Source: Shimia sp. R10_1 (lineage in GTDB: Bacteria > Pseudomonadota > Alphaproteobacteria > Rhodobacterales > Rhodobacteraceae). Taken from it: a DNA stretch of 64,000 nucleotides. This document shows positions 35,734 through 45,089 of the stretch, one piece after another. The translations under genes and the position numbers were made by a program. The stretch's first letter is position 1; each line of letters starts with the position of its first letter. The notes under the pieces were generated by a model. That model was not told the DNA's origin. It saw only the letters and a list, made by a program, of their open reading frames with translations, and made no database searches. The stretch covers positions 1-64,000 of the forward strand of contig NZ_JAGHQX010000008.1 of NCBI RefSeq assembly GCF_017744095.1. Reading direction: 5' to 3'.

Positions 35734-36933
35734 ATGAACGCACTTTCTCAAAAGCCGCATGTAAGCTGTTTCAACGTCAAGTATAGCCCCAACCTTGGGG
35801 ATGGGCTTTTGTCGGAGTGTTTGGAGCACGCGCTGATTTCTTGCGGGGCCGCGCCAGACAGCACATCCATCGATCTGGCGGCACGGAAGCAATACGGGGA
35901 TGGAATGGCTGGGCGCGGCGCGATCATGGCCTTTCTCAGCGCTTTGCCTGGCCCGGTTCGAGCGTCTGTTGTGCGCCTGCCTTTGTTTGTGCAGGGCGCG
36001 CGCAAATGGCGGCCGCATTACCGTACGGAGCTGACGGGATCGGATGCCATGGTAATCGGTGGTGGTAACCTGCTGGCAGATCTGGATCTGAACTTTCCGA
36101 CCAAGCTGTCGTTGGCATTACAAGAGACCGCCGCACAGGATATCCCTGCAGCCATTTATGCCTGTGGTATGTCTTCTGGCTGGTCAGACACTGGATTGCG
36201 CATTGCGCGCGCGGCGTTTTCTGTGCCCAACTTGCGCGCTGTTTTTTTACGCGATGCGGCCTCTGTGGATCTGTGGAACGCGACATTTGCGGAGGCTTCC
36301 GGTCAAGAGGCACGCTTGGCGCGAGATCCCGGCTTGATGGCGTGTGATGTGTATCCGGCTGCGTCTCGACCGGCGCGGCAGCGGCCCGTTGTCGGGCTGG
36401 GGCTGATGAGCCCCTTGGCGATCCGCTATCACTCTGACGAGACAACCACAGAGACTTTCCTGGCCAATTGGTACATTGCTTTGGCGCGGGCGCTTATTCA
36501 GCGTGGATGTGAAGTGCATGTGTTTACCAATGGCAGCCCCGAAGACCGCGCTTTTGCAGAAACTGTGGAGGCGCCATTGCGTGCGCTGGGCGGGGAAGAA
36601 GATATTCGATTTGTCACGCAGGCTGACCCCAAAGGGCTGTGCGCCAATATTGCCAATTTCGACGTGATGATTGCGTATCGAATGCACGCGATTATTGCGG
36701 CCTATTCCTATGCCATTCCTGCGATTGCATTGGCGTGGGACCAGAAAGTTCTTTCGTTTATGCAGTCAGTTGAGCGGGATGACTGGTTGGTGAACCCCGA
36801 ACAGCTGTCGCCAGAAGAATGTGCAACCCTGGCCGAATGTGCGCTTCGGGATGGGGTGGACCGCAAGACGCATGAGCGGGTGCTGGGTGAAGCGCGGGCT
36901 GATGTGGAAACACTGTTTTCTGTATTGAGGTGA
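35734..36933 (+). CDS. Polysaccharide pyruvyltransferase family protein
   Basis: A 399-residue member of the PS_pyruv_trans family, which transfers pyruvate from PEP onto sugars as a ketal, adding negative charge to exopolysaccharides. Visible signatures are CFNVKYSPNLGDGLLSECLE at the start, VIGGGNLLAD, then DVMIAYRMHAIIAAYSYAIP near the C-terminus, which carries the conserved RxH motif of the family. It precedes a glycosyltransferase by only four bases, so the two are co-transcribed. Its place in this locus supports a pyruvylated polymer. Confidence 0.87.
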   Translation: MNALSQKPHVSCFNVKYSPNLGDGLLSECLEHALISCGAAPDSTSIDLAARKQYGDGMAGRGAIMAFLSALPGPVRASVVRLPLFVQGARKWRPHYRTELTGSDAMVIGGGNLLADLDLNFPTKLSLALQETAAQDIPAAIYACGMSSGWSDTGLRIARAAFSVPNLRAVFLRDAASVDLWNATFAEASGQEARLARDPGLMACDVYPAASRPARQRPVVGLGLMSPLAIRYHSDETTTETFLANWYIALARALIQRGCEVHVFTNGSPEDRAFAETVEAPLRALGGEEDIRFVTQADPKGLCANIANFDVMIAYRMHAIIAAYSYAIPAIALAWDQKVLSFMQSVERDDWLVNPEQLSPEECATLAECALRDGVDRKTHERVLGEARADVETLFSVLR

Positions 36934-36937
36934 AGAG

Positions 36938-38149
36938 ATGCTGGCGTCAGAGGTGAACGACATGTCGGCTTTTCCGGCGGACTTTCGAGAGCGGACCAAA
37001 GACCTGAAAGTGGCGATTGTTCACTATTGGCTGGTGAATATGCGGGGCGGGGAAAAGGTGGTGGAGGCCTTGCTTGATCTGTTCCCACAAGCGGTCATAA
37101 TCACCCATGTCTATGACCGAGACAAAATTAGCGACAAGATCAATGCGCAAGAGATTCGCGAGACGTTTGTTTCCCGCCTGCCGGGCGCGCGCAAACATTA
37201 TCAGAAGTATCTGCCCTTTATGCCACGTGCCTTGGAGCAAATGGATTTGCAGGAATTTGATCTGGTGATTTCCTCAGAAAGTGGCCCGGCCAAAGGCATT
37301 ATCCCGCGGCCTGACGCGACCCATTTGTGCTATTGTCACTCTCCGATGCGCTACATTTGGGATCACTACCATGCCTACCGCAGCTCTGCAGGACGTCTGG
37401 CGCGCATGGCGATGCCAAGTTTGGCACATCGGCTGCGGATTTGGGATGTCACGACGGCGATGCGGGTGGATCGATTTGCAGCCAATTCAGGATTTGTGTC
37501 CCAAAGGATCAAGTCCTTTTATCGCCGTGAGGCGGATGTGATTTTCCCGCCCGTTGCCTGTGCGGAGTTTGCACCTGTCCCTGCTGAGGAAGTGGGCGAT
37601 CATTACCTGCTGGCCGGTGAGCTTGTGGCCTACAAACGGCCAGATCTGGCGGTGGATGCGTTTACCCAAAGCGGGCGTAAGCTTGTGGTGGTTGGCGACG
37701 GAGAGATGCGTGCATCGCTTGAGGCGCGGGCGGGATCGAACGTGACGTTTATGGGGCGTGTGCCGTTTGCTGAATTGAAGCGACAGTTCGCTTCGTGCCG
37801 CGCGCTTGTGTTTCCAGGAGAGGAGGACTTCGGCATCGTGCCGGTGGAGGTCATGGCCTCTGGTCGCCCTGTGGTGGCTTATGCTAGCGGAGGAGCGTTG
37901 GACACCGTTATTCCGGGTGTCAGTGGCGTGTATTTTGAGGGTCAGACCGTGTCTGATTTGAATGCGGCCATTGAGCAGATCGAAGCGAGCCCACTGTTGG
38001 AAGCATCCAGTGATATTCGCGCGCATGCATTGAAATTTGACGAGGCTGTGTTTCAAGCACAGTTTGCGCAATTTGCGCTGTCTGCGCTTGATGAGAAAGG
38101 CACTTGCAGGCGTTTTGACGGGGCGGGTGCGCATGCCGATCAAACGTGA
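36938..38149 (+). CDS. Glycosyltransferase family 4
   Basis: A roughly 400-residue GT-B glycosyltransferase of the WbaZ/mannosyltransferase-like group: IVHYWLVNMRGGEKVVEALL at the N-terminus, CYCHSPMRYIWDHYH in the acceptor half, and LLAGELVAYKRPDLAVDAF then FPGEEDFGIVPVEVMASGRP in the donor half (E-x7-E type). ATG 36938 and ATG 36962 both have AGGTGA ahead; 36962 has the better spacing. It would add a hexose, possibly mannose from GDP-mannose made by ManC. It is coupled to the pyruvyltransferase upstream and to the FAD protein downstream. Confidence 0.88.
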   Translation: MLASEVNDMSAFPADFRERTKDLKVAIVHYWLVNMRGGEKVVEALLDLFPQAVIITHVYDRDKISDKINAQEIRETFVSRLPGARKHYQKYLPFMPRALEQMDLQEFDLVISSESGPAKGIIPRPDATHLCYCHSPMRYIWDHYHAYRSSAGRLARMAMPSLAHRLRIWDVTTAMRVDRFAANSGFVSQRIKSFYRREADVIFPPVACAEFAPVPAEEVGDHYLLAGELVAYKRPDLAVDAFTQSGRKLVVVGDGEMRASLEARAGSNVTFMGRVPFAELKRQFASCRALVFPGEEDFGIVPVEVMASGRPVVAYASGGALDTVIPGVSGVYFEGQTVSDLNAAIEQIEASPLLEASSDIRAHALKFDEAVFQAQFAQFALSALDEKGTCRRFDGAGAHADQT

Positions 38150-38157
38150 GCTGAGCG

Positions 38158-39477
38158 ATGGCAGCTGAAGGGCACGAAGATGGCGACCAAATCCTGATTT
38201 TGGGAGGCGGCATTGCTGGATTGGCAGCGGCAAATTCGTTGTCACTGGCTGGTCGAAAAGTCTTGGTGATTGAGGCGAGCGACCAGCTGGGCGGAATGCA
38301 CGCGTCAAGAGATATTGGGCCATATACGTTTGATTTGGGAAGCATCTTCTATGAAGATACGGCGTCACTCCTGAATTTGGCGCCGGGCCTGCGTGACCTT
38401 TGTCTGCAGAAAAAGCGCACACAGCGACGCATTTTGCCAGACGGGACGCTTCGCCATTACCCGATCGAGCCTAGGGACGTTTTGGGGTGGCCCATTGGCA
38501 AATTGATGTGCGCTGGATTTTCCATGGCATGGGCGCGCCTTTTCAAACGCCTGGATGGCTCATTACAAGGGATTTGCGCCGCGCGGCTCGGGCCTGTCCT
38601 GTTCCGAGAAACTGGCTTGCGCGACTACACGGTGCATTTTAACCGACTGCCACCTGAAGAGATCGCCGAAGCATTTTATCATGAGCGCATGAAGTTTGTG
38701 CATCAAGCCACCGAAGTTCGCCGTGTGTTCAGATCTGCGTGGCGCGCTTTGCTGGGCCGTCCGTTTCGGGCCAAGCCCCGCGCCCCGCTCTATTATCGCC
38801 CGCGATCTGGCTATGGGACGCTTTTTGAGCGCATTGAAAACGTGCTTCGGGCGCGTGGTGTGGCGTTTGTGATGGGGGCAGAGGTGACACGGATCGTTCA
38901 GGATGGCGACGGTGCGATTGTCGAAACCTCTGCTGGGTCTTTCTCTGGAGCCGGGGTCGTGGGGGCGATGTCCGTTGATGCGTTGCATGAAGCCTGTTTT
39001 GGAGAGCGCAGCGGCTTGGAAAGTCTTGATCTGTTGTCTTTGTTTGTTTCTGCGGAGACGCTGTCTGAGGAGGCGGGGGATGTCCTGTTCAATTTCCACA
39101 GCGGGGGGGGATGGAAACGTGCAACGATCTATTCGCGCCTTTACCCGGATGCGGATGTTACGCGAGAGTATTTTACCGTTGAGTTGACCGTACCGAGGGA
39201 CGAGGTGCCCGACGCGCAGGGTGCTTTCGACCGGCTCACTGAGCACCTTTCAGAGCTTGGGATTGCGACTGGTTTGCGCCTGGAAGGATCACATGTATCC
39301 GCGGGCGCCTATCCGCTGCTGTTGCGGGGCAAAGGGGCGCAGGCGCAAACCGTTATCAAACGTTTGCAGGATGCTGGGGTGCATCTTGTTGGGCGGCAGG
39401 GGCGTTTTGAATACCTGCCAACCTCCAGCAAAGTTATTGCGCGCACCGAAGAGGAACTTGAAAATTCAGGCTTGTGA
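38158..39477 (+). CDS. FAD-dependent amine-oxidase/protoporphyrinogen-oxidase-like protein
   Basis: A 439-residue flavoprotein: the dinucleotide-binding motif ILGGGIAGLAAANSLSLAG then VLVIEAS is followed by GGMHASRDIGPYTFDLG, as in protoporphyrinogen oxidase, phytoene desaturase and UDP-galactopyranose mutase relatives. The C-terminus has the second FAD contact (LVGRQGRFEYLPT). In polysaccharide loci such proteins are often sugar-nucleotide or lipid-linked sugar modifying oxidoreductases. Exact reaction unknown. It sits eight bases after the glycosyltransferase, so it belongs to the same operon. Confidence 0.78.
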   Translation: MAAEGHEDGDQILILGGGIAGLAAANSLSLAGRKVLVIEASDQLGGMHASRDIGPYTFDLGSIFYEDTASLLNLAPGLRDLCLQKKRTQRRILPDGTLRHYPIEPRDVLGWPIGKLMCAGFSMAWARLFKRLDGSLQGICAARLGPVLFRETGLRDYTVHFNRLPPEEIAEAFYHERMKFVHQATEVRRVFRSAWRALLGRPFRAKPRAPLYYRPRSGYGTLFERIENVLRARGVAFVMGAEVTRIVQDGDGAIVETSAGSFSGAGVVGAMSVDALHEACFGERSGLESLDLLSLFVSAETLSEEAGDVLFNFHSGGGWKRATIYSRLYPDADVTREYFTVELTVPRDEVPDAQGAFDRLTEHLSELGIATGLRLEGSHVSAGAYPLLLRGKGAQAQTVIKRLQDAGVHLVGRQGRFEYLPTSSKVIARTEEELENSGL

Positions 39478-39557
39478 GGCGGAACAGTGCATTAAGTCTT
39501 GCGATATTGCAGGCGGTTCGAGGTAGAGTGTTCGTAGATTTTGAAAAGGATTATAAA

Positions 39558-40769
39558 ATGGCGAGCTTTGTCATGCGTGTTGCGCGCTTTTTGAGTGTTG
39601 CTGTGTTGGCAGTTGGTGCACAGCAAGGCCAGGCGGAGTCTTATCGCATGGTTCCCGGCGATCGTGTGCTGATGACGTATTCTGCACAGGGTGTTTCTTC
39701 TGAGATGACTGTAAACATCGACGGTGAGTTGCGGCTGTTGGGCATTGGCGGGGTCAAGGTCGTTGGAGATACGTTGGATGAAGCCGAAGCGCGGCTTGGG
39801 GAAAAGATTGCGGCCGAAGGTGTTTTTCTAGACCCTAAAGTGTCTTTGCAGGTTTTGTCCTATGCTCCGGTGATTGTGTCGGGGGATGTGACGTCGCCGG
39901 GGCAATACCCTTATATTCCCGGGATGACGATCGCATCAGCGTTGGCGCTTGCGGGGGGGAGCGAGTTTTCCGGAGTTAACCGGTATGAGCTTGAGCGGGC
40001 GCGGATTGAAACCACCGGCGCGATCAGAGCGATCAATCTGGAAATCGCCGGATCCGTTTTGCGGATTGCACGATTGGAAGCTTTGCTGGCAGGGCAGCCG
40101 GAGATTGTTGTTTCGGATGCGCTGAATGCACGTATTCCTGCACCAAATGCCGTGGCAATGGATCAGCTGCGGGACGCGGAGGAAGGTTTGTTTGTGACCA
40201 CGAGCCAACTGGTGACGGAAGCATTGGAAAATTACGATCAAGAGATCGAGCTGCTGGGGCGGCAACTCGCTTTGTTTGAGAACCGGATCGCAGTGCAGCA
40301 GGACATTGTTACGACCACAGAACGTGAGCTGAAAAAGGCACAAGATTTGCAGACCCGCGGCCTTCAAACAGCGACCAGATTGGCCTCTGTGGAACAGCGA
40401 GATGCGGACGCACGTGCCCGTGTTCTGGAGTTGGAAGCCGCACGGATTGGGGCGGTGCAGGCCCTGGCTGAAGCGCATCGCGCGCGTAACCTATTTGAGA
40501 GCCGCCGCCGGGAGGGCTGGCTGGAGGAGCTGCAGACAGCGCGGCTCAGCCTAAGTGACAGCGAAATTGACTACGCTCGCAGGCTTGAGCATCAGGCCGC
40601 ACTGTCTGGCAATGTCGTGAGTGCAATCATGGCCAGTGAACTGCTGACGCCTGAATTTCAGATCGTATCATCGCGCGAAGGGCGTGAGGCAGAGACCACA
40701 AGCGATCTGAACGATATTCTGTTGCCGGGGGAGCTTCTCATTGTACGGTTGCAGCACTCTGGAAACTAA
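39558..40769 (+). CDS. Outer-membrane polysaccharide export protein (Wza/Poly_export-SLBB type)
   Basis: Polysaccharide export channel component. A signal peptide (MRVARFLSVAVLAVGAQ...QA) ends before ESYRMVPGDRVLMTY, which opens the Poly_export domain. An SLBB-like segment follows (APVIVSGDVTSPGQYPYIPG). The C-terminal half is a long coiled-coil (about 190-370), as in the larger exopolysaccharide exporters. No lipobox, so it is not a Wza lipoprotein of the E. coli kind. ATG 39558 has AAGGA ahead; an open frame back to 39474 lacks a ribosome site. Works with the Wzc-like protein 4 kb upstream. Confidence 0.87.
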   Translation: MASFVMRVARFLSVAVLAVGAQQGQAESYRMVPGDRVLMTYSAQGVSSEMTVNIDGELRLLGIGGVKVVGDTLDEAEARLGEKIAAEGVFLDPKVSLQVLSYAPVIVSGDVTSPGQYPYIPGMTIASALALAGGSEFSGVNRYELERARIETTGAIRAINLEIAGSVLRIARLEALLAGQPEIVVSDALNARIPAPNAVAMDQLRDAEEGLFVTTSQLVTEALENYDQEIELLGRQLALFENRIAVQQDIVTTTERELKKAQDLQTRGLQTATRLASVEQRDADARARVLELEAARIGAVQALAEAHRARNLFESRRREGWLEELQTARLSLSDSEIDYARRLEHQAALSGNVVSAIMASELLTPEFQIVSSREGREAETTSDLNDILLPGELLIVRLQHSGN

Positions 40770-40862
40770 GAGGGGCCCACGGGTGAGTTGACGCCGCAGG
40801 CAGGTGATGCGCATGGTTTGCGCACACCTGATTTTGTGTGAAAACGACGGTTGCCAGCAGGT

Positions 40863-42539
40863 CTATTGGGTTTGGGTCGTGGCCCGCTCTAAGGTGATGC
40901 GGTACCGAGTAAGGTCCCCGCGCTGACTTTTGCCTGCAGCAACAACAATCTCCAGTGTGTCGCCAGATTTCATGCTTAGGGGTTTGCGCTGTATTTCTAC
41001 CGGATTGTCGTGGGAAGCGCGTTCCTCCAGAAGTGGTTCGCCATTCCGCGAGAGGCGGACGATGACGCCATCTTCGGATTTTTTGCCCGGTTTGAAATGC
41101 GCGGTGAGGGTGATATCCTGAGGATGTTCGGCCGTGAAGACGTGTACAATGTCTTTGGAGGTTGAGGGCAGCAACGTTTCAGCAGTGAGGCGAATGCCCT
41201 TGTGATCTGGATGGCCGCGCCAAGGGACCCAGGGCACGTTGGGGCGATCTTGACCAGGCATAGTGAGCAGTGGGACGGTTTTTTTGCCTTCTTTCGCGAA
41301 GCGGTCAAATCCGTCACCTTCTGCTTTGTGCGCGTTTTTTTCTGGATAGGAAAACTGATAATAGCTGTCTGCGATCAAGGGCAGTTCTCCGAGCGTGAAC
41401 GGCGTATCGCTGTCTGAAATGACAATGATCGGCGTCTCGGGATCCAGAGACTCTGGGGGAGAGGAGACAGGTTTGCCGCTGAGATCAAACACCTGCGCTG
41501 CGTCGCCTAGCTTGAAGGGGCGCGCGGCCCCCCAAATGACATATGTGTTGTTGCCAAACTTACATCCGTACGTGAACTGGTCTTCGGAGATGTCCGTGAC
41601 CACTTTGCCTTCCATGTGTTTGGCCACCGTGCGGTAGGCCAGGCCTGCGGAGGTGAGGCGGCCATTTGGCGTGAAGAGGGGGACAGTGCGTCTGCCCCGC
41701 AGGTTGGCAGGAAACCACATGGCTTTGGTGACGCCAGCAAGTGCAAATTGACAATAGTTTTTGACGAGATGGTTGCCCGCCGATTTCACGCTGTCGGTCC
41801 CAAATTCGGTCACTTCAAACGGCATGTCTTTCAAACTGGGGTGCCAGCGCAAAACGGCCATCTGGCGCGTGAATTGCTCCGCAGGGGTGCTGTAGGGATG
41901 GATTGCAACAGCATCCATCCATTTTCCGCCACCTGAATCCATGATCTTCCAGAGCCAGCTGCCTGGAAGGGAGTGGGTTGCACCACCAAGAATGCGAATG
42001 TCTGCGCGGCCGGCACGTGCGCCCTGTGAGGCCGCCTTAAGCATTTTCAAATAGGCCTGAGATCTTTCAAGTGGTGCCATTTTTTCCAAAGGACCACGCA
42101 CGAAATTGCGGCCGTTAAACTCATTTCCCACTTCGAGTGTCTCAATTACTGGAAAGCGGCCAATGACTTCTTTGGTGTATGCTTCCAATGCGTTGAGCGC
42201 TTTTTTGGACTGGGGTGTATGACCATTGTCGTAAAGGGGGTTTCCCCAATTGATGACGAGCGTCAGTTTATTTTTGTCTTCATCCAGTAAGTCTTTGTAT
42301 GCGCGTCGCGGGCCTGAGAACTCATAAAAGCCGGGCTTTTTTTCAACGCGTGCCCAATTCATACCGTCACGCAAATGTTGCACCCCAAGACTGCGCACAA
42401 ACCCAAGTGTCTGTGGCTGAATTCCCTGAGAAAAATTTGTGACTGCGCCCAGGGTCGGGGCTTTTTGTTGCGCATGAACAATTGGCGCGGCCAAAAATAT
42501 TGTCGCGATAACGCTAAAGCACTGTTGGGCAATGGGTAA
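40863..42539 (-). CDS. Secreted glycoside hydrolase-like protein (clan GH-A type)
   Basis: A 558-residue exported protein. Signal peptide is FSVIATIFLAAPIVHAQQ. The catalytic barrel has an acid/base candidate in LEVGNEFNG and a nucleophile candidate in FEVTEFGTD, the two-glutamate pattern of clan GH-A (GH39/GH5-like). A C-terminal beta-rich part (about 400-558) is likely a binding or sandwich domain. Such enzymes in exopolysaccharide loci often trim or release the polymer. I use ATG 42539; a GTG at 42569 extends it by ten residues. It is transcribed against its neighbours, so it has its own promoter. Confidence 0.75.
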   Translation of the reverse strand, partial: LPIAQQCFSVIATIFLAAPIVHAQQKAPTLGAVTNFSQGIQPQTLGFVRSLGVQHLRDGMNWARVEKKPGFYEFSGPRRAYKDLLDEDKNKLTLVINWGNPLYDNGHTPQSKKALNALEAYTKEVIGRFPVIETLEVGNEFNGRNFVRGPLEKMAPLERSQAYLKMLKAASQGARAGRADIRILGGATHSLPGSWLWKIMDSGGGKWMDAVAIHPYSTPAEQFTRQMAVLRWHPSLKDMPFEVTEFGTDSVKSAGNHLVKNYCQFALAGVTKAMWFPANLRGRRTVPLFTPNGRLTSAGLAYRTVAKHMEGKVVTDISEDQFTYGCKFGNNTYVIWGAARPFKLGDAAQVFDLSGKPVSSPPESLDPETPIIVISDSDTPFTLGELPLIADSYYQFSYPEKNAHKAEGDGFDRFAKEGKKTVPLLTMPGQDRPNVPWVPWRGHPDHKGIRLTAETLLPSTSKDIVHVFTAEHPQDITLTAHFKPGKKSEDGVIVRLSRNGEPLLEERASHDNPVEIQRKPLSMKSGDTLEIVVAAGKSQRGDLTRYRITLERATTQTQ

Positions 42540-42771
42540 CATATAACAATCCGTACATTTTCTACGCACAGTTTGGCAAATCCAACGTAAATTTCCATGA
42601 AAAAGACGTGCCCACCAATAGGAAACGCTTTGTTTGTCAAAACTTTGTTAGAAAAGAGGATAATGGCAGTAAGTAATTTTCGGTATATTGACCTTGAAGG
42701 CGTATTTGCGCAGAAATCGATTTATTGATGTTTGTGAATTTGGCTTAAGGTTTTGGGCAAAGGAATGTTTC

Positions 42772-43674
42772 GTGCGGGATCTAGATAATCGCATTGCTGT
42801 TGTGATTTGTTCGGTCGGCAGGCCAGATGAGCTGGCGGATTTGGTGCCGCATCTTACAAAACAGACGCGTATGCCCGACCGCGTGGTATTTGTTGTCACC
42901 AAGCCAGAAGACGCACCACAAGATCTGACAGCGCCCTTTTCAGAGGGGACAGAGGCGGTTGTGCTTTATTCGGACAAAGGGCTGACCAAGCAGCGCAACA
43001 TGGGGCTGGATGCAGTCCAGAATGACTGCGATCTGGTTGTGTTCTTTGATGATGATTTTGTTCCATCGCGCTATGCTCTTGAGGGCATAGAAGGTGCTTT
43101 CGCCGCCTGGCCGGATGTCAATGGCATGACCGGTCATCTGATTGCCGATGGTATCAATGGTGGCGGGTATGAGGCTGCTCAGGCTGCGGATATGGTCGCG
43201 CAATATGATACGACGCCAAGGTCTGAGCCGACTGTGCTGCGGAGCGGGCTGGTGGGGCTTTATGGGTGCAATATGGCCTATCGGTTGTCCGCGGTGGGGG
43301 AAACGCGCTTTGACCCCGCACTGCCGCTGTATGGATGGCAGGAAGACATCGATTTTGCGGCACAGATTCCGGGGGAGCGCATCAAAACCGATGCATTTAG
43401 CGGCGTTCATTGCGGCACGAAAAATGGCCGTGAGACCGCGGGTGCGCGCCTTGGCTATAGCCAGTTGGTGAACACTTGGTATCTGTGGCGCAAGGGCACA
43501 ATGAGCGGACGCTTTGCGTTCAAATTGGCGGCGCGCAATATGATCGCAAACCATGTGAAGCTGCTGCGCCCGGAGCCGTGGATTGACCGTAAGGCGCGCG
43601 CTATTGGAAATTGGCGCGCTGTTAAAGATATACTGACCGGAATTGCGCATCCAGAACGTATCCTGGAGTTCTAA
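42772..43674 (+). CDS. Glycosyltransferase family 2
   Basis: GT-A fold transferase: AVVICSVGRPDELADLVPHL at the N-terminus, then VVFFDDDF with the metal-binding Asp motif, and a later GWQEDIDFAAQIPG region (ED motif). I start at GTG 42772, which has AAGGA eight bases ahead; the frame runs back to a TTG at 42688 but without a ribosome site. About 300 residues. It adds a sugar to the lipid-linked repeat unit; donor unknown. Divergent from the glycoside hydrolase. Confidence 0.85.
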   Translation: MRDLDNRIAVVICSVGRPDELADLVPHLTKQTRMPDRVVFVVTKPEDAPQDLTAPFSEGTEAVVLYSDKGLTKQRNMGLDAVQNDCDLVVFFDDDFVPSRYALEGIEGAFAAWPDVNGMTGHLIADGINGGGYEAAQAADMVAQYDTTPRSEPTVLRSGLVGLYGCNMAYRLSAVGETRFDPALPLYGWQEDIDFAAQIPGERIKTDAFSGVHCGTKNGRETAGARLGYSQLVNTWYLWRKGTMSGRFAFKLAARNMIANHVKLLRPEPWIDRKARAIGNWRAVKDILTGIAHPERILEF

Positions 43675-43970
43675 CGGATCTCTCTTTTTGACGGCGGTTA
43701 GCGCACTGAGCGCTGAATGCAAATTGTCAGCAAATTATTGCCTCTTTAATTGGAGCTCTGTCGAGCGGCAGATCTCTGGTTTGGATCGCGTATGACGGTT
43801 GTGTGTTTTCCTTGTGGGATAATTCTTGAAATTATTAGTTGATTTCCTTTGTTGATGGATTTGTCTCCTCCGGGAGTGGCCAGGAGGCGTTACTTTGTAA
43901 TCACTGAATTTTTTGAGATATTTGGTGCGCCCGAGCCATGAGCTAATTCTTTTCGTGGCATTTTGTATGC

Positions 43971-43988
43971 CTTGGCGAATCACCTTTG
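43971..43988 (+). repeat. 18-base direct repeat, copy 1
   Basis: CTTGGCGAATCACCTTTG, identical to the copy at 44162-44179, 191 bases apart on the same strand. An exact 18-mer pair is not expected by chance in this gap, and a related core, GGCGAATCTTTGCC, occurs upstream of the priming glycosyltransferase at 53244. Confidence 0.7.
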
Positions 43989-44161
43989 AAAGAGTCGTTT
44001 TGAGTGCTGAAAATCAAAGTGATTTGCAGTTCTTTCATGCCTGTTTTTTGAGAAATTGGCCCGTGAAACGGCAATGTTTGCGTGGTGTAGATCGGCAAAA
44101 AATGGCTAAGTCCTCAAAATTGCTTGAATTGTTTCTAAATTATAAACTAATTCTTCATTTT

Positions 44162-44179
44162 CTTGGCGAATCACCTTTG
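44162..44179 (+). repeat. 18-base direct repeat, copy 2
   Basis: Second exact copy of CTTGGCGAATCACCTTTG, followed here by CC so that GGC...GCC ends are symmetric. It lies about 170 bases before the RTX gene start. Confidence 0.7.
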
Positions 44180-44345
44180 CCATGGTAAATATTAATGGAC
44201 AGCTCTTTTCAAAACTTGGGCTGCGTTTTTATAAAAACGACAGGTTTGAGTGGGCTGCTAGGACTAATTCGATTGATGGTCACGCAAAGAAATTTTAATC
44301 AAATTTGTTTGACCGCGAGCAAGAAATTCTATTTGGGAAGGTAAT

Positions 44346-45026
44346 ATGGCTACTGTAATCAATGGTGACGGGGGCGACAACGCGCTCGGTGGTGGTGCGG
44401 GTCCTCTCGTACTTAATGGCCTTGAAGGTAACGACACGCTTACCGGCAGCGCTCAGGAAGATACGCTAAGAGGCGGCATCGGGAATGACAGCCTTGATGG
44501 CGGCGATAGTGTAGACGTGTTGAATGGCGGTGGCGGTCTGGACCGCATGGACGGTGGAGCTGGTAACGACCGTATGCGCGGCGACGGCGGCAATGACCGC
44601 ATGGATGGCGGCGAAGGCAACGACAAGATGTACGGCGGGAAAGGCAACGACCGCATGGAAGGCGGCGAAGGCAATGACCGTGTCTATGGCCAGGATGGCA
44701 GCGACGCTGTATCCGGTGGCGATGGCGATGACGTCATTTTCGGCGACAGCGCGGGCGACGGCAACGATGACGAAGGCTTTGCGGACTTCTTTGTCTTCGA
44801 CAACGACGATGGCAACGACCGTGTGTTCGACTTTGAAGAAGGCATTGACCAAGTATACCTGTCCGACGCGGTCGATACGTCCGGCGTGACCGTGAACTTT
44901 GATGGTAACAACACTGTCATGACTTACGGCGCAACCACTGTGACCTTCTTTGACTCTGAAGTGACTTTGGCTGATATCATTACTTCCGCCGATTTCGCGA
45001 CAGTTGAGGATCTTCCATTTGCGTAA
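44346..45026 (+). CDS. Small RTX calcium-binding secreted protein
   Basis: A 226-residue protein built around RTX nonapeptides: repeated GNDRMDGG, GNDKMYGG and GNDRVYGQ units from about residue 25 to 140, each binding calcium in a parallel beta-roll. A beta-rich C-terminus (FVFDNDDGNDRVFDFEEGIDQVYL...) follows, like type I secretion tails. No signal peptide. The ATG is preceded by GGGAAGG. Within this locus it may be a matrix or surface protein that binds the acidic polysaccharide through calcium, as I infer. A strong terminator follows. Confidence 0.85.
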   Translation: MATVINGDGGDNALGGGAGPLVLNGLEGNDTLTGSAQEDTLRGGIGNDSLDGGDSVDVLNGGGGLDRMDGGAGNDRMRGDGGNDRMDGGEGNDKMYGGKGNDRMEGGEGNDRVYGQDGSDAVSGGDGDDVIFGDSAGDGNDDEGFADFFVFDNDDGNDRVFDFEEGIDQVYLSDAVDTSGVTVNFDGNNTVMTYGATTVTFFDSEVTLADIITSADFATVEDLPFA

Positions 45027-45056
45027 GACTGCGTAAAACGGAGAGTGAAAATCAAA

Positions 45057-45086
45057 AGAGCCGAGGGATACCTCGGCTCTTTTTTT
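45057..45086. terminator. Strong bidirectional terminator
   Basis: AGAGCCGAGG, loop GATA and CCTCGGCTCT form a perfect 10-base stem followed by seven Ts; the reverse strand also ends in Ts. It separates the RTX gene from the convergent glycosyltransferase that ends at 45090. Confidence 0.92.
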
Positions 45087-45089
45087 GTT

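Larger units (their letters stand above)
43675..44345. other. Long gap ahead of the RTX protein, with an 18-base direct repeat
   Basis: About 670 AT-rich bases with no supported gene. It contains two identical 18-base copies of CTTGGCGAATCACCTTTG (43971-43988 and 44162-44179). It is probably a regulated promoter and leader for the small RTX protein. Confidence 0.55.

Noticed and set aside
44480-44720. Short tandem repeats
   Set aside because: They are codons of RTX nonapeptides in the small calcium-binding protein.
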